Origin: Deinococcus aquaticus | GTDB lineage: Bacteria; Deinococcota; Deinococci; Deinococcales; Deinococcaceae | Assembly: GCF_028622095.1 (NCBI RefSeq) | Contig: NZ_CP115166.1 | Coordinates: 386,607 to 450,606 of the forward strand | Direction: 5' to 3' | DNA: 64,000 bases | Shown: positions 54,057-63,475 of the stretch, one piece after another | How the letters are laid out: each line of letters starts with the position of its first letter | Numbering within the stretch: the stretch's first letter is position 1 | The notes under the pieces: model-generated | Seen by the model: the letters and a program-made list of their open reading frames with translations, nothing else | What the model was told of the DNA's origin: nothing | Database searches by the model: none | Made by a program: the position numbers and the translations under genes

Positions 54057-54472
54057 GCCGGTCATGGCCGACCCCCTGACAGATCTGTACCTGATGCTGC
54101 GAGTACTGGGAGCCTGCGTGCTGTGCGGCCTGATCGGCTGGGAACGGGAACTGTGGCAGAAGAGTGCCGGTATCCGCACGCAGATGCTGGTGGGCGGCAG
54201 TTCCGCCCTGTTCGTGGTGCTCGCCGAGGGCCTGATCATTCAGTTCGGAGGAGAAAATTCCGCCGTGCGCTTCGACCTGGTGGGCGTCCTGGGAGCCGTG
54301 GTAAGCGGCGTGGCGTTCCTGGGAGCCGGGACCATCTTCTCATCCGGGAAGGAGCAGCGCCGGGGCCTGACCACGGCCGCCAGCCTGCTGGCCTCCGCCG
54401 GAATCGGGGTCGCATGTGGCCTCACGCACTACGTCCTGGCCGTGGGGTCCACCCTGATCTTCCTGTTCGTCG

Positions 54473-55861
54473 TCAACAACCCACGACTGAAGTCGCGGGC
54501 TTGTGACTCCCCTCAGCCTCAACTGCAGAGCGAACTCCGCCTTCAGCGTCATAGAGGGTCACGTCTTCAGCCTCTCGGCTGGGGATGGCTGACAAGCATC
54601 CCGAAAGATCCTGCTGTTCCTGCTCCTGTTTCCACTGCCACGCCCGCAGCCCCACATTCACTGCCCCGACAATGTCCGCATGCTCCGCAAAGCCGCAGTT
54701 CACGCACGTGAACTGCTCCCCACCCTGGAGCCGGTTCTCCCGGCTGACATGCGTGCACTGCGGGCAAGTCTGCGACGTGTACTGGGGATCCACGGCGATC
54801 ACCAGCGATCCGGCCAGCGGCGCTTTATACGTCACCATCGCCCGGAGCTGCGCGTAACTCCACGTGGAGCGCACCCGGTTCGCGTGGCGTTGTTTCTTCG
54901 ATGCATGCGGGTTGGAACGGCGTTCGGTGCGTTCCCTGATCTGGGCGAGTTCTTCCATCCCGATCAGGGCGAGAGGATTGGCGTCAATGATCTGACGGGC
55001 GAGGACGTGGTTGCGCTGGGCCGTGAACCGTCTCTCCCGGGCGCTGATGGAGACGAGTCTCCGTCTGGCGCTTCGGGTGCCTTTGGCCTGCAACTTCGTC
55101 CGGAGGTGCTGGTAGTGATCGGCTTTCTGTCGGTGGGCACTCCCTTCAAACATGGTGACTGTTCCGTCTGCGCCGGGGTTCATGACCTTCGTCACTGCGT
55201 GGTAGCGCTGCCCGACGTCTACGCCAACGACCTGTTTGAGTTCCCGGACAGCAACGGGTTTCTGGACGGTGTACGCGACGAGAAGGTACCACTGCTTCTT
55301 CGGGCGGTCGTACCAGAGTTTCGCAGCCCCGATGTCGGTTTCCAGGTGCTGTAGGTCGTCGAGATGGGCGTTCCAGCCGTCATACCCGACAGTCATGCGG
55401 CCCTGCAGGGTCATCACGGAGACCTGACGTCCAGTTTTGAACGAGTAATCCCGGCCGTAGTGGTATTCGAGGGTCAGGGCTTTGAAGACCGGAGCGTGAT
55501 CGAGTCCCCGGTAGAGGCGGGGCAGGCGGCGGCCCTTACGGGCCGCTTGCCCCTGGGCGGTTTTCAGGCGGGCGATAGACTGCTTGGTGGTGGTCCAGAG
55601 GGTTTTGTAGGCTGCGGAGACCGAATCGCGAACCGAACAGGCCAGCTGGGAGGCCAGACCGTACTCGGCGCGGATATGGGCGTAGCAGCCTTTGTGGATG
55701 GCAATGCCACTGGAGGTCTTGCCGTGTTCGAACGCCCACCTGGAAGCGTGATTCTGGGCGGCGCGGTAGGCGGTCGTGACCGCCTGCAGTCGGCTGCGCT
55801 GCTCTGAGGAGCAGGTCAGCTTCAGCTTAGCGGTGCGAACGATGTTCACAGGAGATATCAT
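54473..55861 (-). CDS. tnpB: TnpB RNA-guided nuclease, second type
   Basis: A TnpB of about 462 aa from the ATG at 55861 ('MISPVNIVRTAKLKLTCSSEQ'); an in-frame start at 55885 is also possible. RuvC residues are D in 'VVGVDVGQRYHAV', E in 'LIGMEELAQIRERT' and D in 'HADIVGAVNVGLRAWQ'. Zinc ligands 'CPQCTH' and 'CVNCGF'. The frame reads through the right-end hairpin and its stop codon (54475-54473) lies in the flanking mgtC sequence, so the last residues depend on the insertion site. The 3' end also encodes the probable guide RNA; the guide would be the mgtC bases 54477 down to 54458. Confidence 0.9.
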   Translation of the reverse strand: MISPVNIVRTAKLKLTCSSEQRSRLQAVTTAYRAAQNHASRWAFEHGKTSSGIAIHKGCYAHIRAEYGLASQLACSVRDSVSAAYKTLWTTTKQSIARLKTAQGQAARKGRRLPRLYRGLDHAPVFKALTLEYHYGRDYSFKTGRQVSVMTLQGRMTVGYDGWNAHLDDLQHLETDIGAAKLWYDRPKKQWYLLVAYTVQKPVAVRELKQVVGVDVGQRYHAVTKVMNPGADGTVTMFEGSAHRQKADHYQHLRTKLQAKGTRSARRRLVSISARERRFTAQRNHVLARQIIDANPLALIGMEELAQIRERTERRSNPHASKKQRHANRVRSTWSYAQLRAMVTYKAPLAGSLVIAVDPQYTSQTCPQCTHVSRENRLQGGEQFTCVNCGFAEHADIVGAVNVGLRAWQWKQEQEQQDLSGCLSAIPSREAEDVTLYDAEGGVRSAVEAEGSHKPATSVVGC

Positions 55862-55944
55862 ATGATCCAGAGCTTTGAAGAACAAGTCCCACCTGACGGC
55901 GGGACACTCGCTCCTCCCATGACTAAAGTCACGGGGGTCCGCGA
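54478..55944 (-). mobile_element. IS200/IS605-family TnpB-only element inserted in mgtC
   Basis: A 1467-bp element in minus orientation, lying 3' of TTCAC on that strand (55949-55945). Both ends carry hairpins of the type seen at 21171-22583: right end around CGACTTCAGTCG (54484-54495), left end around GACTTTAGTC. The boundaries follow from exact in-frame closure of mgtC. No Y1 transposase gene is present. The TnpB is only distantly related to the first one, although the end hairpins are alike. Confidence 0.87.
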
Positions 55945-56163
55945 GTGAAAAGCCTGAACACCGTCGGGAAGATCAAGTCCGAGATGTTCAACCAGGACGA
56001 GGATTCCCAGGCTGAGTGATCTGCCCGGGTTCTACCGGGTGGCGGGGGCGTATGGGGGGAGTTGTGAGAAAGTTGGGCGGCGGCTGTGAGACCCCTGTGA
56101 GACACTGGACGGCAGAGTCTGAGGAGAGCCCGACCCCGCCTGGACTGTCCAAGGAGTGCTCCT

Positions 56164-57498
56164 GTGACCCGTACTGTTTCCTTTCTCGGCCTGCTGACCC
56201 TGACCCTCCTCACCGCCTGCTCCGACACTCAGTCTGTTCCGACCGTTTCCGGCAGCGCGGAACGTTTCGCGCAAGTTGCCCTCGTTCCCCTTCAGGCGGG
56301 AGATACGCCCGGCAGCGTGGCCCGGGCCCTAGACGGCACCATTCTGGAATGGAACGATTGCATCTCCGGGCAGTGCAGCGCCCTGGTCGGCCTGAACCAG
56401 CGGCCCGGCATCCTGAGCGCGCAGGCGCTGGGGCCTCTGAGAGGGCGGGACGTATCTATCGAGTCAAACCGTGACGTCTTCAAGGGCGGCACCCTGCTCG
56501 CCAACATGGGCGGCAAGATCTCCATGTGGGCCGGCGGGAAGATCTCCATGTGGGCAGGTGGCAAAATCTCCATGTGGGCGGGCGGGAAGATCTCGATGTG
56601 GGCCGGCGGCACGTACGCCGCACTTCCGGAAAACACCGGGCTGTGGCAGAAGATCGGCCTGGAAGAAGGTCAGGGCCTCGCGCCGCAGTTGGGAGCGGGC
56701 GTGACGGTGGCTGTGATCGACTCGGGCATCGACCTGCAGCACCCGGCCTTCCAGGGGTCCCTGAGCGCCCCGGACACTTGGCGGGACTTCTACGCCGACG
56801 ACGCGGCGCCGCAGGAAGAAGGTGTGTTCGGTGAGGGTGCGTACGGGCACGGCACGAACGTGGCCGGCATCGTGCTGCAGGTCGCGCCCGCCGCGAAGAT
56901 CATGCCGCTGCGCGTGCTCGGCGCGGACGGCTCCGGGGACGTGGTCATGGTCGCGCAGGCCATCGACTGGGCCGTCACCAGGGGCGCGGACGTGATCAAC
57001 CTCAGCCTGGGCAGCGGCGAGTCCTCCAGGGTGGTGGACCGCGCGCTGGAACGCGCCGCCGCCAGTGGCGTCCTGGTCATCTCCTCCGCCGGAAACGAGA
57101 ACGCTCCGGCCATCACGTACCCGGCCTCAGCCGCCAGCCGCAAGGGCCTGGACGGCACCAGCGTCAGCGTGGGCAGCGTGGACCTGACGGACCTGAAATC
57201 CGGGTTCTCGAACTACGCGCTCAACCTGAAGATGGTCGCGCCCGGCGAGAACGTGTACGCACCCGCCCCGGACGGTCAGATGGCCGCGTGGAGCGGGACG
57301 TCCATGGCCGCCCCGATGGTCTCGGGCAGCGTGGCGCTCGCACTGGGGGCCGGGGCCGACCGCAAGGAACTCGCCAAGAAGATCACAGACAAGGCGCACG
57401 ATGTGTACAAAGACGGCGCGAACGCACCCTACGACGGACAACTGGGCAAGAAAGGTCGCCTGGACCTCCCGGCCTTCCTGAACGAAGTGCTGGACTGA
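56164..57498 (+). CDS. Subtilisin-family (S8) lipoprotein protease with tandem octapeptides
   Basis: A 444-aa protein. GTG start with AAGGAG seven bases upstream. Signal peptide with lipobox LLTAC, so it should be membrane-anchored outside the cytoplasm. Residues 20-115 look like a propeptide. Residues 116-147 are four tandem GGKISMWA units. The catalytic domain follows with Asp in 'VAVIDSGID', His in '[10 protein letters not shown]', the oxyanion region 'SSAGNENAP' and Ser in '[13 protein letters not shown]'. All three catalytic residues are intact. The next gene begins 4 bases after its stop, so protease and c-di-GMP protein are probably co-transcribed. Confidence 0.93.
   Translation: MTRTVSFLGLLTLTLLTACSDTQSVPTVSGSAERFAQVALVPLQAGDTPGSVARALDGTILEWNDCISGQCSALVGLNQRPGILSAQALGPLRGRDVSIESNRDVFKGGTLLANMGGKISMWAGGKISMWAGGKISMWAGGKISMWAGGTYAALPENTGLWQKIGLEEGQGLAPQLGAGVTVAVIDSGIDLQHPAFQGSLSAPDTWRDFYADDAAPQEEGVFGEGAYGHGTNVAGIVLQVAPAAKIMPLRVLGADGSGDVVMVAQAIDWAVTRGADVINLSLGSGESSRVVDRALERAAASGVLVISSAGNENAPAITYPASAASRKGLDGTSVSVGSVDLTDLKSGFSNYALNLKMVAPGENVYAPAPDGQMAAWSGTSMAAPMVSGSVALALGAGADRKELAKKITDKAHDVYKDGANAPYDGQLGKKGRLDLPAFLNEVLD
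56509..56604 (+). repeat. Four 24-bp tandem repeats encoding GGKISMWA
   Basis: Four consecutive 24-base units encode the same octapeptide. They differ only at silent positions (GGC/GGG/GGT, AAG/AAA, TCC/TCG), so the peptide rather than the DNA has been kept constant. They lie between the propeptide region and catalytic domain of the S8 protease. Confidence 0.93.
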
Positions 57499-57502
57499 GG
57501 TG

Positions 57503-60097
57503 ATGGACGTGCCGGGCGCCTCCTCATCCTTGTCCCCTGAACGGAATCAGGAGGCGCTGCAGGCGGCCTGGACGTCCATCTCGTCCCTGCTGGAAAGCGA
57601 TCCGGCGCAGGCGGTCCTGGCCGCGCAGGCGTGCCTGGACCGGACCACCGGGCAGGCCGTCCGCCAGCAGGACGCGCTCCGGACGCGGCTGCTGCTGGGC
57701 CGCGCGCAGCACGCCGCAGCGCACCTGGCGGAAGCGACCGCGACCCTGCGCGCCGTTGCGGGCGGAGCGCGGGCCCTGCACGACCCGCCCCTGGAAGCGG
57801 AAGCGCTCGCTGCCCTGGGGAAACTGCTGCTGGACGCCGGGGACCTTCAGGAAGCGGCGGAGAGCCTGAGCCGGGCGCTGCACCTGACCGAGCAACGGGC
57901 GTCCCTGCTGGGCGTGCGGGCCGCGGCGCTCAATCACCTCGCAGTCGTCCGGCACCAGCAGGGGCAGGTGACCGAGGCGCTGAACCTGCTGCAACAGGCG
58001 CTGGGTCTGCGCGAACAGGAAGGGAACGTCACGGGGCAGATTCACTGCCTGACCAACATCGGCATCATCCAGATGTGGTTCGGGCAGTACCGGGAGGCGG
58101 TCGTGACCCTCATGTCCGCCCACAGGCTGTACCAGACGCTGCCCGTGAACCTGAAGCTCGAAACGCCGATCCTGCATAACCTCGCGCACGTGCACAGCGC
58201 CAACGGGGACAACGACCTGGCGACCGAGGTGATGGACACCGCGTACCAGTCGGCCGTCGCGTCCCGCGACGTGCGCATGCAGGCCATGGCCAGCCTGAAC
58301 CGCGGCATGTTCCTGCTGGAATCGGGCCGCACCGACGAGTCGCAGGACTCGCTGCAACTGGCGCTGGATCTCAGCCGCACCGCCAGTTACCAGATCATCG
58401 AGATGCACGCCCTGGACGGCCTGGGCACCCTGTACCTGCAGACCGGCGCGCTGGAGAACGCCGGCTGCGTCATTCGGCAGGCGCTGGACCTCGCGGTGCA
58501 GACCGGGTCACAGCAGGCGGAGCTGGAGGCGCGGCTGCAACTGGGCAAACTCCACTCCAGGCAGGGGGACCTGAACGCCGCGCGCCGGGAACTGCAACTG
58601 GCGCTGCAACAGGCGGTCGACGTGCAGTCCCTGAAGGAGGAAGGTGCGGCGCACGAATACCTGACGGACGTGCTGCGCGCCGCCGGCGAGTGGGACTTGG
58701 CCGTCACGCACGGGAAAGCGGCGCTGCGGGTCGAGCGGGAACTGTTCAACGCGGAGCGGGACCGGCACACGCAGAACCTGAACGTGCAGTTCGAGGTGAC
58801 GCGCGCCCGTTATGAAACGGACCTGTACCGCTTGCGCACCGAGGTGGAACGCGAGGGCCGCGAGAGCGCCGAGCGGCTGGTCCGGGAACGCACTGCGGAA
58901 CTCGCGCAGGCGCAGCAGGAGGTCGTGACCCGCCTCGCGATGGCCGCCGAGTACCGGGACGACACGACCGGCGAGCACACCCGCCGCGTCGGCCGGATGG
59001 CCGCGCTGATCGCGCTGGCACTGGGCTGGCCGCCGGAACAGGCGGGCGTACTGAGCATCGCGGCGCGCCTGCACGACGTGGGGAAAATCGGTATTCCCGA
59101 CAGCGTGCTCCTGAAAACCAGCACCCTGGAACCCGAGGAGTTCCAGCAGATGCAGACGCACACGCTGATCGGCGCGCGGATCCTGTCGGGCGGCCGCTCC
59201 GAACTGCTGCGCATGGCCGAGGAGATCGCCCGCACGCACCATGAACGCTGGGACGGCAGCGGGTACCCGTCCGGGCTGCGCGGCAACGAGATTCCGGTCA
59301 CGGGGCGGATCGTGGCCGTCGCGGACGTGTTCGACGCGCTCACGCAGGCGCGGCCCTACAAGGTGGCCTGGACGCCGACCGAGGCGGCCGAGGAGATCCG
59401 CCGACAGCGCGGCACGCATTTTGACCCACTGGTGGTGGATATCGCCTTGCCCCTGCTGCTCGAGCCCCGCCCGGCGCCCACCCTAGCAGATGACGACACG
59501 GTCAGCCTGACCCAGGAAGATGCCAATCACGTTCTGAACGTCTTCGAGCAACTGCTGATCGAACGGACCCGTGAACTGGAACAGGCGCGTCAGGAGGCCC
59601 TGCAACTCGCGGCGCACATGGAAAACATGGCCCTGACCGATAGCCTGACCGGTCTCGGGAACCGCCGCGCGTTCGAGTTGAACCTCGAGCAGTGGCTGGA
59701 CCGGGGCGCGCGTGACCGGATGGAATTCACGGTGGTGTCCCTGGACCTCGACGGACTCAAGGGCATCAACGACCTGTACGGGCACGCGCGGGGCGACGAG
59801 TACCTGCGCTGCTTCGCGCAGGCGCTTAATGAATCGTTCGGGGCGCTGGGACCCGTCTACCGGATCGGCGGGGATGAGTTCGCGGCGCTGGCCTCCACGC
59901 CTCTGAATCCACTGATGCTGGGCCGCCTGATGGATGAGGTCGAGCAGGCCGTCTCGGCACGCGGTTTTCCCGGCGCGGCGGCCAGCTCGGGGTCCGCCGT
60001 CTACCCGCAGGACGCACAGAAAGCCGGGGAACTGCTGCACCTGAGCGACCACCGGATGTACGAGGTCAAACTGTCCCGCCGCAGCGCCCAGTCGTAA
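57503..60097 (+). CDS. TPR, HD-GYP and GGDEF c-di-GMP protein
   Basis: An 864-aa soluble protein. Residues about 20-410 are tetratricopeptide-type helical repeats ('[27 protein letters not shown]'). A coiled coil leads to an HD-GYP domain: '[20 protein letters not shown]', H524-D525 in '[14 protein letters not shown]', '[13 protein letters not shown]' with GYP at 587-589. The C-terminal GGDEF domain has '[13 protein letters not shown]', '[21 protein letters not shown]' and GGDEF from 789; the RxxD I-site is absent. Both a hydrolase and a cyclase domain look intact, so the net activity cannot be told. ATG chosen because GAGGTG precedes it. Confidence 0.93.
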   Translation: MDVPGASSSLSPERNQEALQAAWTSISSLLESDPAQAVLAAQACLDRTTGQAVRQQDALRTRLLLGRAQHAAAHLAEATATLRAVAGGARALHDPPLEAEALAALGKLLLDAGDLQEAAESLSRALHLTEQRASLLGVRAAALNHLAVVRHQQGQVTEALNLLQQALGLREQEGNVTGQIHCLTNIGIIQMWFGQYREAVVTLMSAHRLYQTLPVNLKLETPILHNLAHVHSANGDNDLATEVMDTAYQSAVASRDVRMQAMASLNRGMFLLESGRTDESQDSLQLALDLSRTASYQIIEMHALDGLGTLYLQTGALENAGCVIRQALDLAVQTGSQQAELEARLQLGKLHSRQGDLNAARRELQLALQQAVDVQSLKEEGAAHEYLTDVLRAAGEWDLAVTHGKAALRVERELFNAERDRHTQNLNVQFEVTRARYETDLYRLRTEVEREGRESAERLVRERTAELAQAQQEVVTRLAMAAEYRDDTTGEHTRRVGRMAALIALALGWPPEQAGVLSIAARLHDVGKIGIPDSVLLKTSTLEPEEFQQMQTHTLIGARILSGGRSELLRMAEEIARTHHERWDGSGYPSGLRGNEIPVTGRIVAVADVFDALTQARPYKVAWTPTEAAEEIRRQRGTHFDPLVVDIALPLLLEPRPAPTLADDDTVSLTQEDANHVLNVFEQLLIERTRELEQARQEALQLAAHMENMALTDSLTGLGNRRAFELNLEQWLDRGARDRMEFTVVSLDLDGLKGINDLYGHARGDEYLRCFAQALNESFGALGPVYRIGGDEFAALASTPLNPLMLGRLMDEVEQAVSARGFPGAAASSGSAVYPQDAQKAGELLHLSDHRMYEVKLSRRSAQS

Positions 60098-60124
60098 CCC
60101 GTCGCGGCCACCGCTGTTGGATCA

Positions 60125-60147
60125 GACCGGCCCCTGGCAGGCCGGTC
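60125..60147. terminator. Bidirectional terminator between convergent c-di-GMP genes
   Basis: GACCGGCC and GGCCGGTC form a perfect 8-bp stem with a 7-base loop in the 60-base gap between two convergent genes, so it can serve both. Confidence 0.75.
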
Positions 60148-60157
60148 TCTCACAGGA

Positions 60158-63022
60158 TCAGCCTTGCCCGGCGTCCGGTCCGGACCAGCGGGTTATCCAG
60201 GCCTGAATCTGATCCGCTGGCATGGGGCGCGCGAAGTGGTAGCCCTGCATGTCCGGGCAGCCGAGGTCAAGGAGCGTCTGCACCTGCTGCTGCGTTTCGA
60301 TACCCTCGGCCAGCACCTGTATGTTCAGGGCCTGCCCGATCCCGATGACGGCCTCGACGATGGCGACGTCACTCCGGTCGGTGGTGACGTCCCGCACGAA
60401 CGCCCGGTCGATCTTGAGCATGTCTACCGGGAAGAGCTTCAGGTAACTGAGGCTGGAGAACCCCGTGCCGAAATCGTCGATGCTCAGGCGCACGCCCAGT
60501 TCCCGCAGCTGGCGCAGGCGTTCGCTGGCCTGCTGGGGTTGCGGGACGAGCATGCTCTCGGTGATTTCCAGTTCCAGCAGGTGCGGGCTGAGCTGCGCGG
60601 CTTCCAGCGCGCCGCGCACCTGCTGCACGAACTCCGGCTGCGTGAACTGCAACCCTGAGATGTTCACGGCGACCGGCACGGGCCGGTTCAGGCTGAGTTG
60701 CCACGCGCGGGCCTGCGCGCACGCCTCGCTCAGCACCCACTGTCCGAGTGGAATGATCAGGCCGCTCTCCTCGGCCACGGGAATGAATTCGGCCGGTGAC
60801 ACGCTGCGGCCGTCCGGGAGGGTCCAGCGCAGCAGGGCCTCCACGCCGGTCAGTTCGTGGGTCGCGGCGTTCACTTTCGGCTGGTAGTGCAGCGTGAACG
60901 CGCCCTCCTGCAGCGCGGCGCGCAGTTGCCCGACAAGCCGGTAGCGGGCCTCGATGCTGGCCAGCAGTTCCTGCGAGAAGAAGTGCGTGCGGCTGCGGCC
61001 CGCGCCCTTGGCCTGGTACATGGCGGCGTCCGCGTGGCGCAGCAGGGTGTCCACGTCGTCGCCGTCGTGGGGGCACATGGCGATTCCCATGCTGAACGAG
61101 ACGGTCAGGGTCTGACCGGCCAGTTCGTACGGGCGGGCGAGGCTGCTTTCCAGGCGGTCCGTGAAGGCCTGCACGTCCATGGCGGTGCGCAGTTCCGTGA
61201 GGAGCAGCACGAACTCGTCGCCGCCCTGCCGGCTGACCGTGTCGGTTTCACGGACCTGTTCGCACAGGCGCTGCGCGACCGCGCGGAGCAGCTCGTCGCC
61301 CACGTGATGCCCGAGTGAATCGTTCACGTGCTTGAAGTGATCGAGGTCCATGAACACCACCGCGAACGGCCGGCCGGTCCGGCGGTAGTGCGCCAGGGCC
61401 TGCCGGATGCGGTCGTGCAGCAGCACGCGGTTGGGCAGGTCGGTCAGCGCGTCGTGCTGCGCGAGGTGACTCATGCGGATGGCCATGGCGCGGGCCTCGC
61501 TGACGTCATGGAAGACCATCACGCCCCCCAGCATGGTGCCGTCGGGACGCAGGATCGGCGCGGCCGAATCGGCAATGGCGTGCTCGGTCCCGGCGCGGTC
61601 CCGCAGGGTCGCGTCAAACGCCATGCCCATCACGCGCCGGTCCTTCAGGGCCAGCAGCAGCGGGTTGCGCATGCTCTGCCCGCTCACCGTGTCGCTCAGG
61701 TTCATGACCTGTTCGATGGACTGCCCGTACGCAGTGTCCCCGGCCCAGCCGGTCATGGTCTGCGCGACCGGATTGATGAACGTGACCCGTCCGTCCGGGT
61801 CGGTGGTGATCACGCCGTCCCCGATGGAGTTCAGGGTGGTGCGCGCCCACTCGCGTTCCTCCGTGAGCCGCTGCTCGGCGCGGTAGCGGGCCGTGATGTC
61901 CACCGCCATCACAAAAAATCCCTGAGCGGCGCCGCCCTGCATGTCCGGCAGGTACGAGAACAGCGCGTGACGCTCGCGGCCCTGCGGGTCGGTCAGGGTC
62001 CGCTCGAAGTGCTGCGTCTGGCCGTTCAGGGCGGCGCGCATGTGCACCTCGTTCTGCTGGTACATCTCCTCGCCGATCACCTCGCGGATGTGCAGGCCGT
62101 GCATCTGCTCCGGGCTGTGGCCGTACCAGTCCTGGTAAGCGGCGTTCCCGAACTGGTGCAGCAGGTCGCGGTCCTTGTACCCAATCAGGCCGGGCACGGC
62201 GTTCATGATGGTCTGCAGGTGATCGCGGGTGCGGCGCAGGTCCTGCTGCGCGGTGACGTGCTCGGTCACGTCGCGGAGCGTGCCGGTCACGCGTTCGGGC
62301 GTGCCGTCCTCGTTCCAGGCGGACACCTGCCCGCGCAGCAGCACCCACACCCAGTGCCCGTCGCGGTGCCGCATGCGGTGCTCGTACTCGTACGCGTCGG
62401 TTTCCAGCGCCACGTGCTGCCGGTAGCGGGGCAGCAGGCCCGGCCGGTCCTCCGGGTGAATCAGGTCCAGCCAGCCGTCCACGGTCGCGTCGAACTCATG
62501 GGCGCGGTACCCCAGCAGCGCCTTCCAGCGGGAGGACACGAAGATGGTGTTCTGCTGCGGGAACCAGTCCCACAGGCCGTCACGGCTGCCGTTCACGGCA
62601 TAACGCCAGCGGTCCGCCTCGGCTTTCAGGACGCGCAGCTGATCCTGCAACTCCTGAATCTGACGCTGCTCACGGGACTCCCGGACGTTCAGCAGGGCGG
62701 ACGCGCCGCCCGCCGGGTACTCGCGGACGTGCGAGAGCGAGACCGTGATCCAGGTGGTCGGAGCGTCCGGGTGGGTGCGCGCCGTGAAACTCAGGTGCGG
62801 TCGGCTGCCGTTCAGGACCTGCGCCGCCGCCCGCTGATGCGCGTGAAGGTCGTCCGGGTGCATCAGGTCCGTCAGGCGCAGAGGAGCCGTCGGATCGACG
62901 TGCGGCGCGTAGCGGCGAAGAGCCGAGTTGGCGTCGCGCACCTGACCGTCGACGTTCAGCAGACCTAGTCCGTCACTGGACTGCGCCGCTGCGCCCACGA
63001 ACGTGAGCCCTGAATGAAGCAT
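60158..63022 (-). CDS. Multi-PAS GGDEF-EAL protein
   Basis: A 954-aa soluble protein with four PAS-type domains (about 10-120, 140-265, 275-395, 400-520). Clear PAS/PAC segments include 'WRYAVNGSRDGLWDWFPQQN' and 'INPVAQTMTGWAGDTAYGQS'. The GGDEF domain has 'DALTDLPNRVLLHDRI', signature GGDEF at about 600-604 and an intact RETD I-site before it. The EAL domain has E728 in 'GVEALLRW', 'ELEITESML', 'DDFGTGFSSLSYLK', 'KIDRAFVRD' and 'VLAEGIET', with all metal ligands present. It could make or break c-di-GMP. Its promoter appears leaderless. Confidence 0.95.
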   Translation of the reverse strand: MLHSGLTFVGAAAQSSDGLGLLNVDGQVRDANSALRRYAPHVDPTAPLRLTDLMHPDDLHAHQRAAAQVLNGSRPHLSFTARTHPDAPTTWITVSLSHVREYPAGGASALLNVRESREQRQIQELQDQLRVLKAEADRWRYAVNGSRDGLWDWFPQQNTIFVSSRWKALLGYRAHEFDATVDGWLDLIHPEDRPGLLPRYRQHVALETDAYEYEHRMRHRDGHWVWVLLRGQVSAWNEDGTPERVTGTLRDVTEHVTAQQDLRRTRDHLQTIMNAVPGLIGYKDRDLLHQFGNAAYQDWYGHSPEQMHGLHIREVIGEEMYQQNEVHMRAALNGQTQHFERTLTDPQGRERHALFSYLPDMQGGAAQGFFVMAVDITARYRAEQRLTEEREWARTTLNSIGDGVITTDPDGRVTFINPVAQTMTGWAGDTAYGQSIEQVMNLSDTVSGQSMRNPLLLALKDRRVMGMAFDATLRDRAGTEHAIADSAAPILRPDGTMLGGVMVFHDVSEARAMAIRMSHLAQHDALTDLPNRVLLHDRIRQALAHYRRTGRPFAVVFMDLDHFKHVNDSLGHHVGDELLRAVAQRLCEQVRETDTVSRQGGDEFVLLLTELRTAMDVQAFTDRLESSLARPYELAGQTLTVSFSMGIAMCPHDGDDVDTLLRHADAAMYQAKGAGRSRTHFFSQELLASIEARYRLVGQLRAALQEGAFTLHYQPKVNAATHELTGVEALLRWTLPDGRSVSPAEFIPVAEESGLIIPLGQWVLSEACAQARAWQLSLNRPVPVAVNISGLQFTQPEFVQQVRGALEAAQLSPHLLELEITESMLVPQPQQASERLRQLRELGVRLSIDDFGTGFSSLSYLKLFPVDMLKIDRAFVRDVTTDRSDVAIVEAVIGIGQALNIQVLAEGIETQQQVQTLLDLGCPDMQGYHFARPMPADQIQAWITRWSGPDAGQG

Positions 63023-63028
63023 GAATTC

Positions 63029-63034
63029 ATGTTA
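63029..63034 (-). promoter_or_regulatory. Leaderless -10 element (TAACAT)
   Basis: On the minus strand TAACAT is followed by six bases (GAATTC) and the ATG at 63022. Confidence 0.5.
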
Positions 63035-63217
63035 GCAGGTCGCGCCGTGCCAGAAGGCGAAAATAGTGAATCCCACAGATACGGCAGATGGTAGCGAGAA
63101 CACCGGACGCCCGGCTCTCTACAAGAACAGGAAAAGCAGATAAATTTCCGGATGTTGGATAAAATTCATCTTATCCGCGAAAATTGCCCGCATAATTCCA
63201 CAGAATTAGACATTTTT

Positions 63218-63246
63218 TTGCATTCCGTTAAAAATAATTTTACCAT
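63218..63246 (+). promoter_or_regulatory. Sigma-70-type promoter of the permease gene
   Basis: TTGCAT (63218-63223), a 17-base spacer and TACCAT (63241-63246) lie in a strikingly AT-rich stretch (63136-63250), about 30 bases before the ATG with its GGAGG site. The rest of 63035-63217 shows no gene. Confidence 0.6.
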
Positions 63247-63274
63247 TCTACATCTCGGCAGCGACGGAGGTTCC

Positions 63275-63475
63275 ATGACCACACACGCAGACAGCCCGCA
63301 CGGCAACCCGACCGGACTCAAGAAAACCCTGGGATTCTGGCAGCTCTGGGGACTGGCTGTCGGCCTGGTCATCTCCGGGGAGTACTTCGGCTGGAGTTAC
63401 GGCTGGGCCAGCGCTGGTACCCTCGGGTTCCTGATCGCCACGGGCGTCGTCGCCCTGATGTACACGGCCTTTATC
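63275..63475 (+). pseudogene. eat: Ethanolamine-type amino-acid permease, cut off by IS66-like element
   Basis: ATG preceded by GGAGG. The first 66 codons give 'LKKTLGFWQLWGLAVGLVIS' followed by 'GEYFGWSYGWASAGTLGF', the highly characteristic start of ethanolamine permeases of the APC superfamily, and a second helix 'LIATGVVALMYTAFI'. The IS66-like element begins right after and the frame ends 15 codons later. Ten further membrane helices are missing. The promoter is intact, so the break is recent. Whether the rest of the gene follows beyond the window is unknown. Confidence 0.8.

Larger units (their letters stand above)
54064..56019 (+). pseudogene. mgtC: MgtC/SapB-family membrane protein split by a TnpB element
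   Basis: The 5' part (54064-54477, 138 codons) has four or five membrane helices and the MgtC core 'LGACVLCGLIGWERELWQKSAGIRTQMLVGGSSALFVVL' and 'GVAFLGAGTIF...RGLTTAASLLASAGIGVACG'. The 3' part (55945-56019) gives 'VKSLNTVGKIKSEMFNQD' to a stop. Joined without the element at 54478-55944 they form one frame of 162 aa. MgtC proteins are linked to magnesium stress and inhibition of ATP synthase in pathogens; role here unknown. With the element present, translation runs into its right end and makes an altered C-terminus. Confidence 0.85.
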
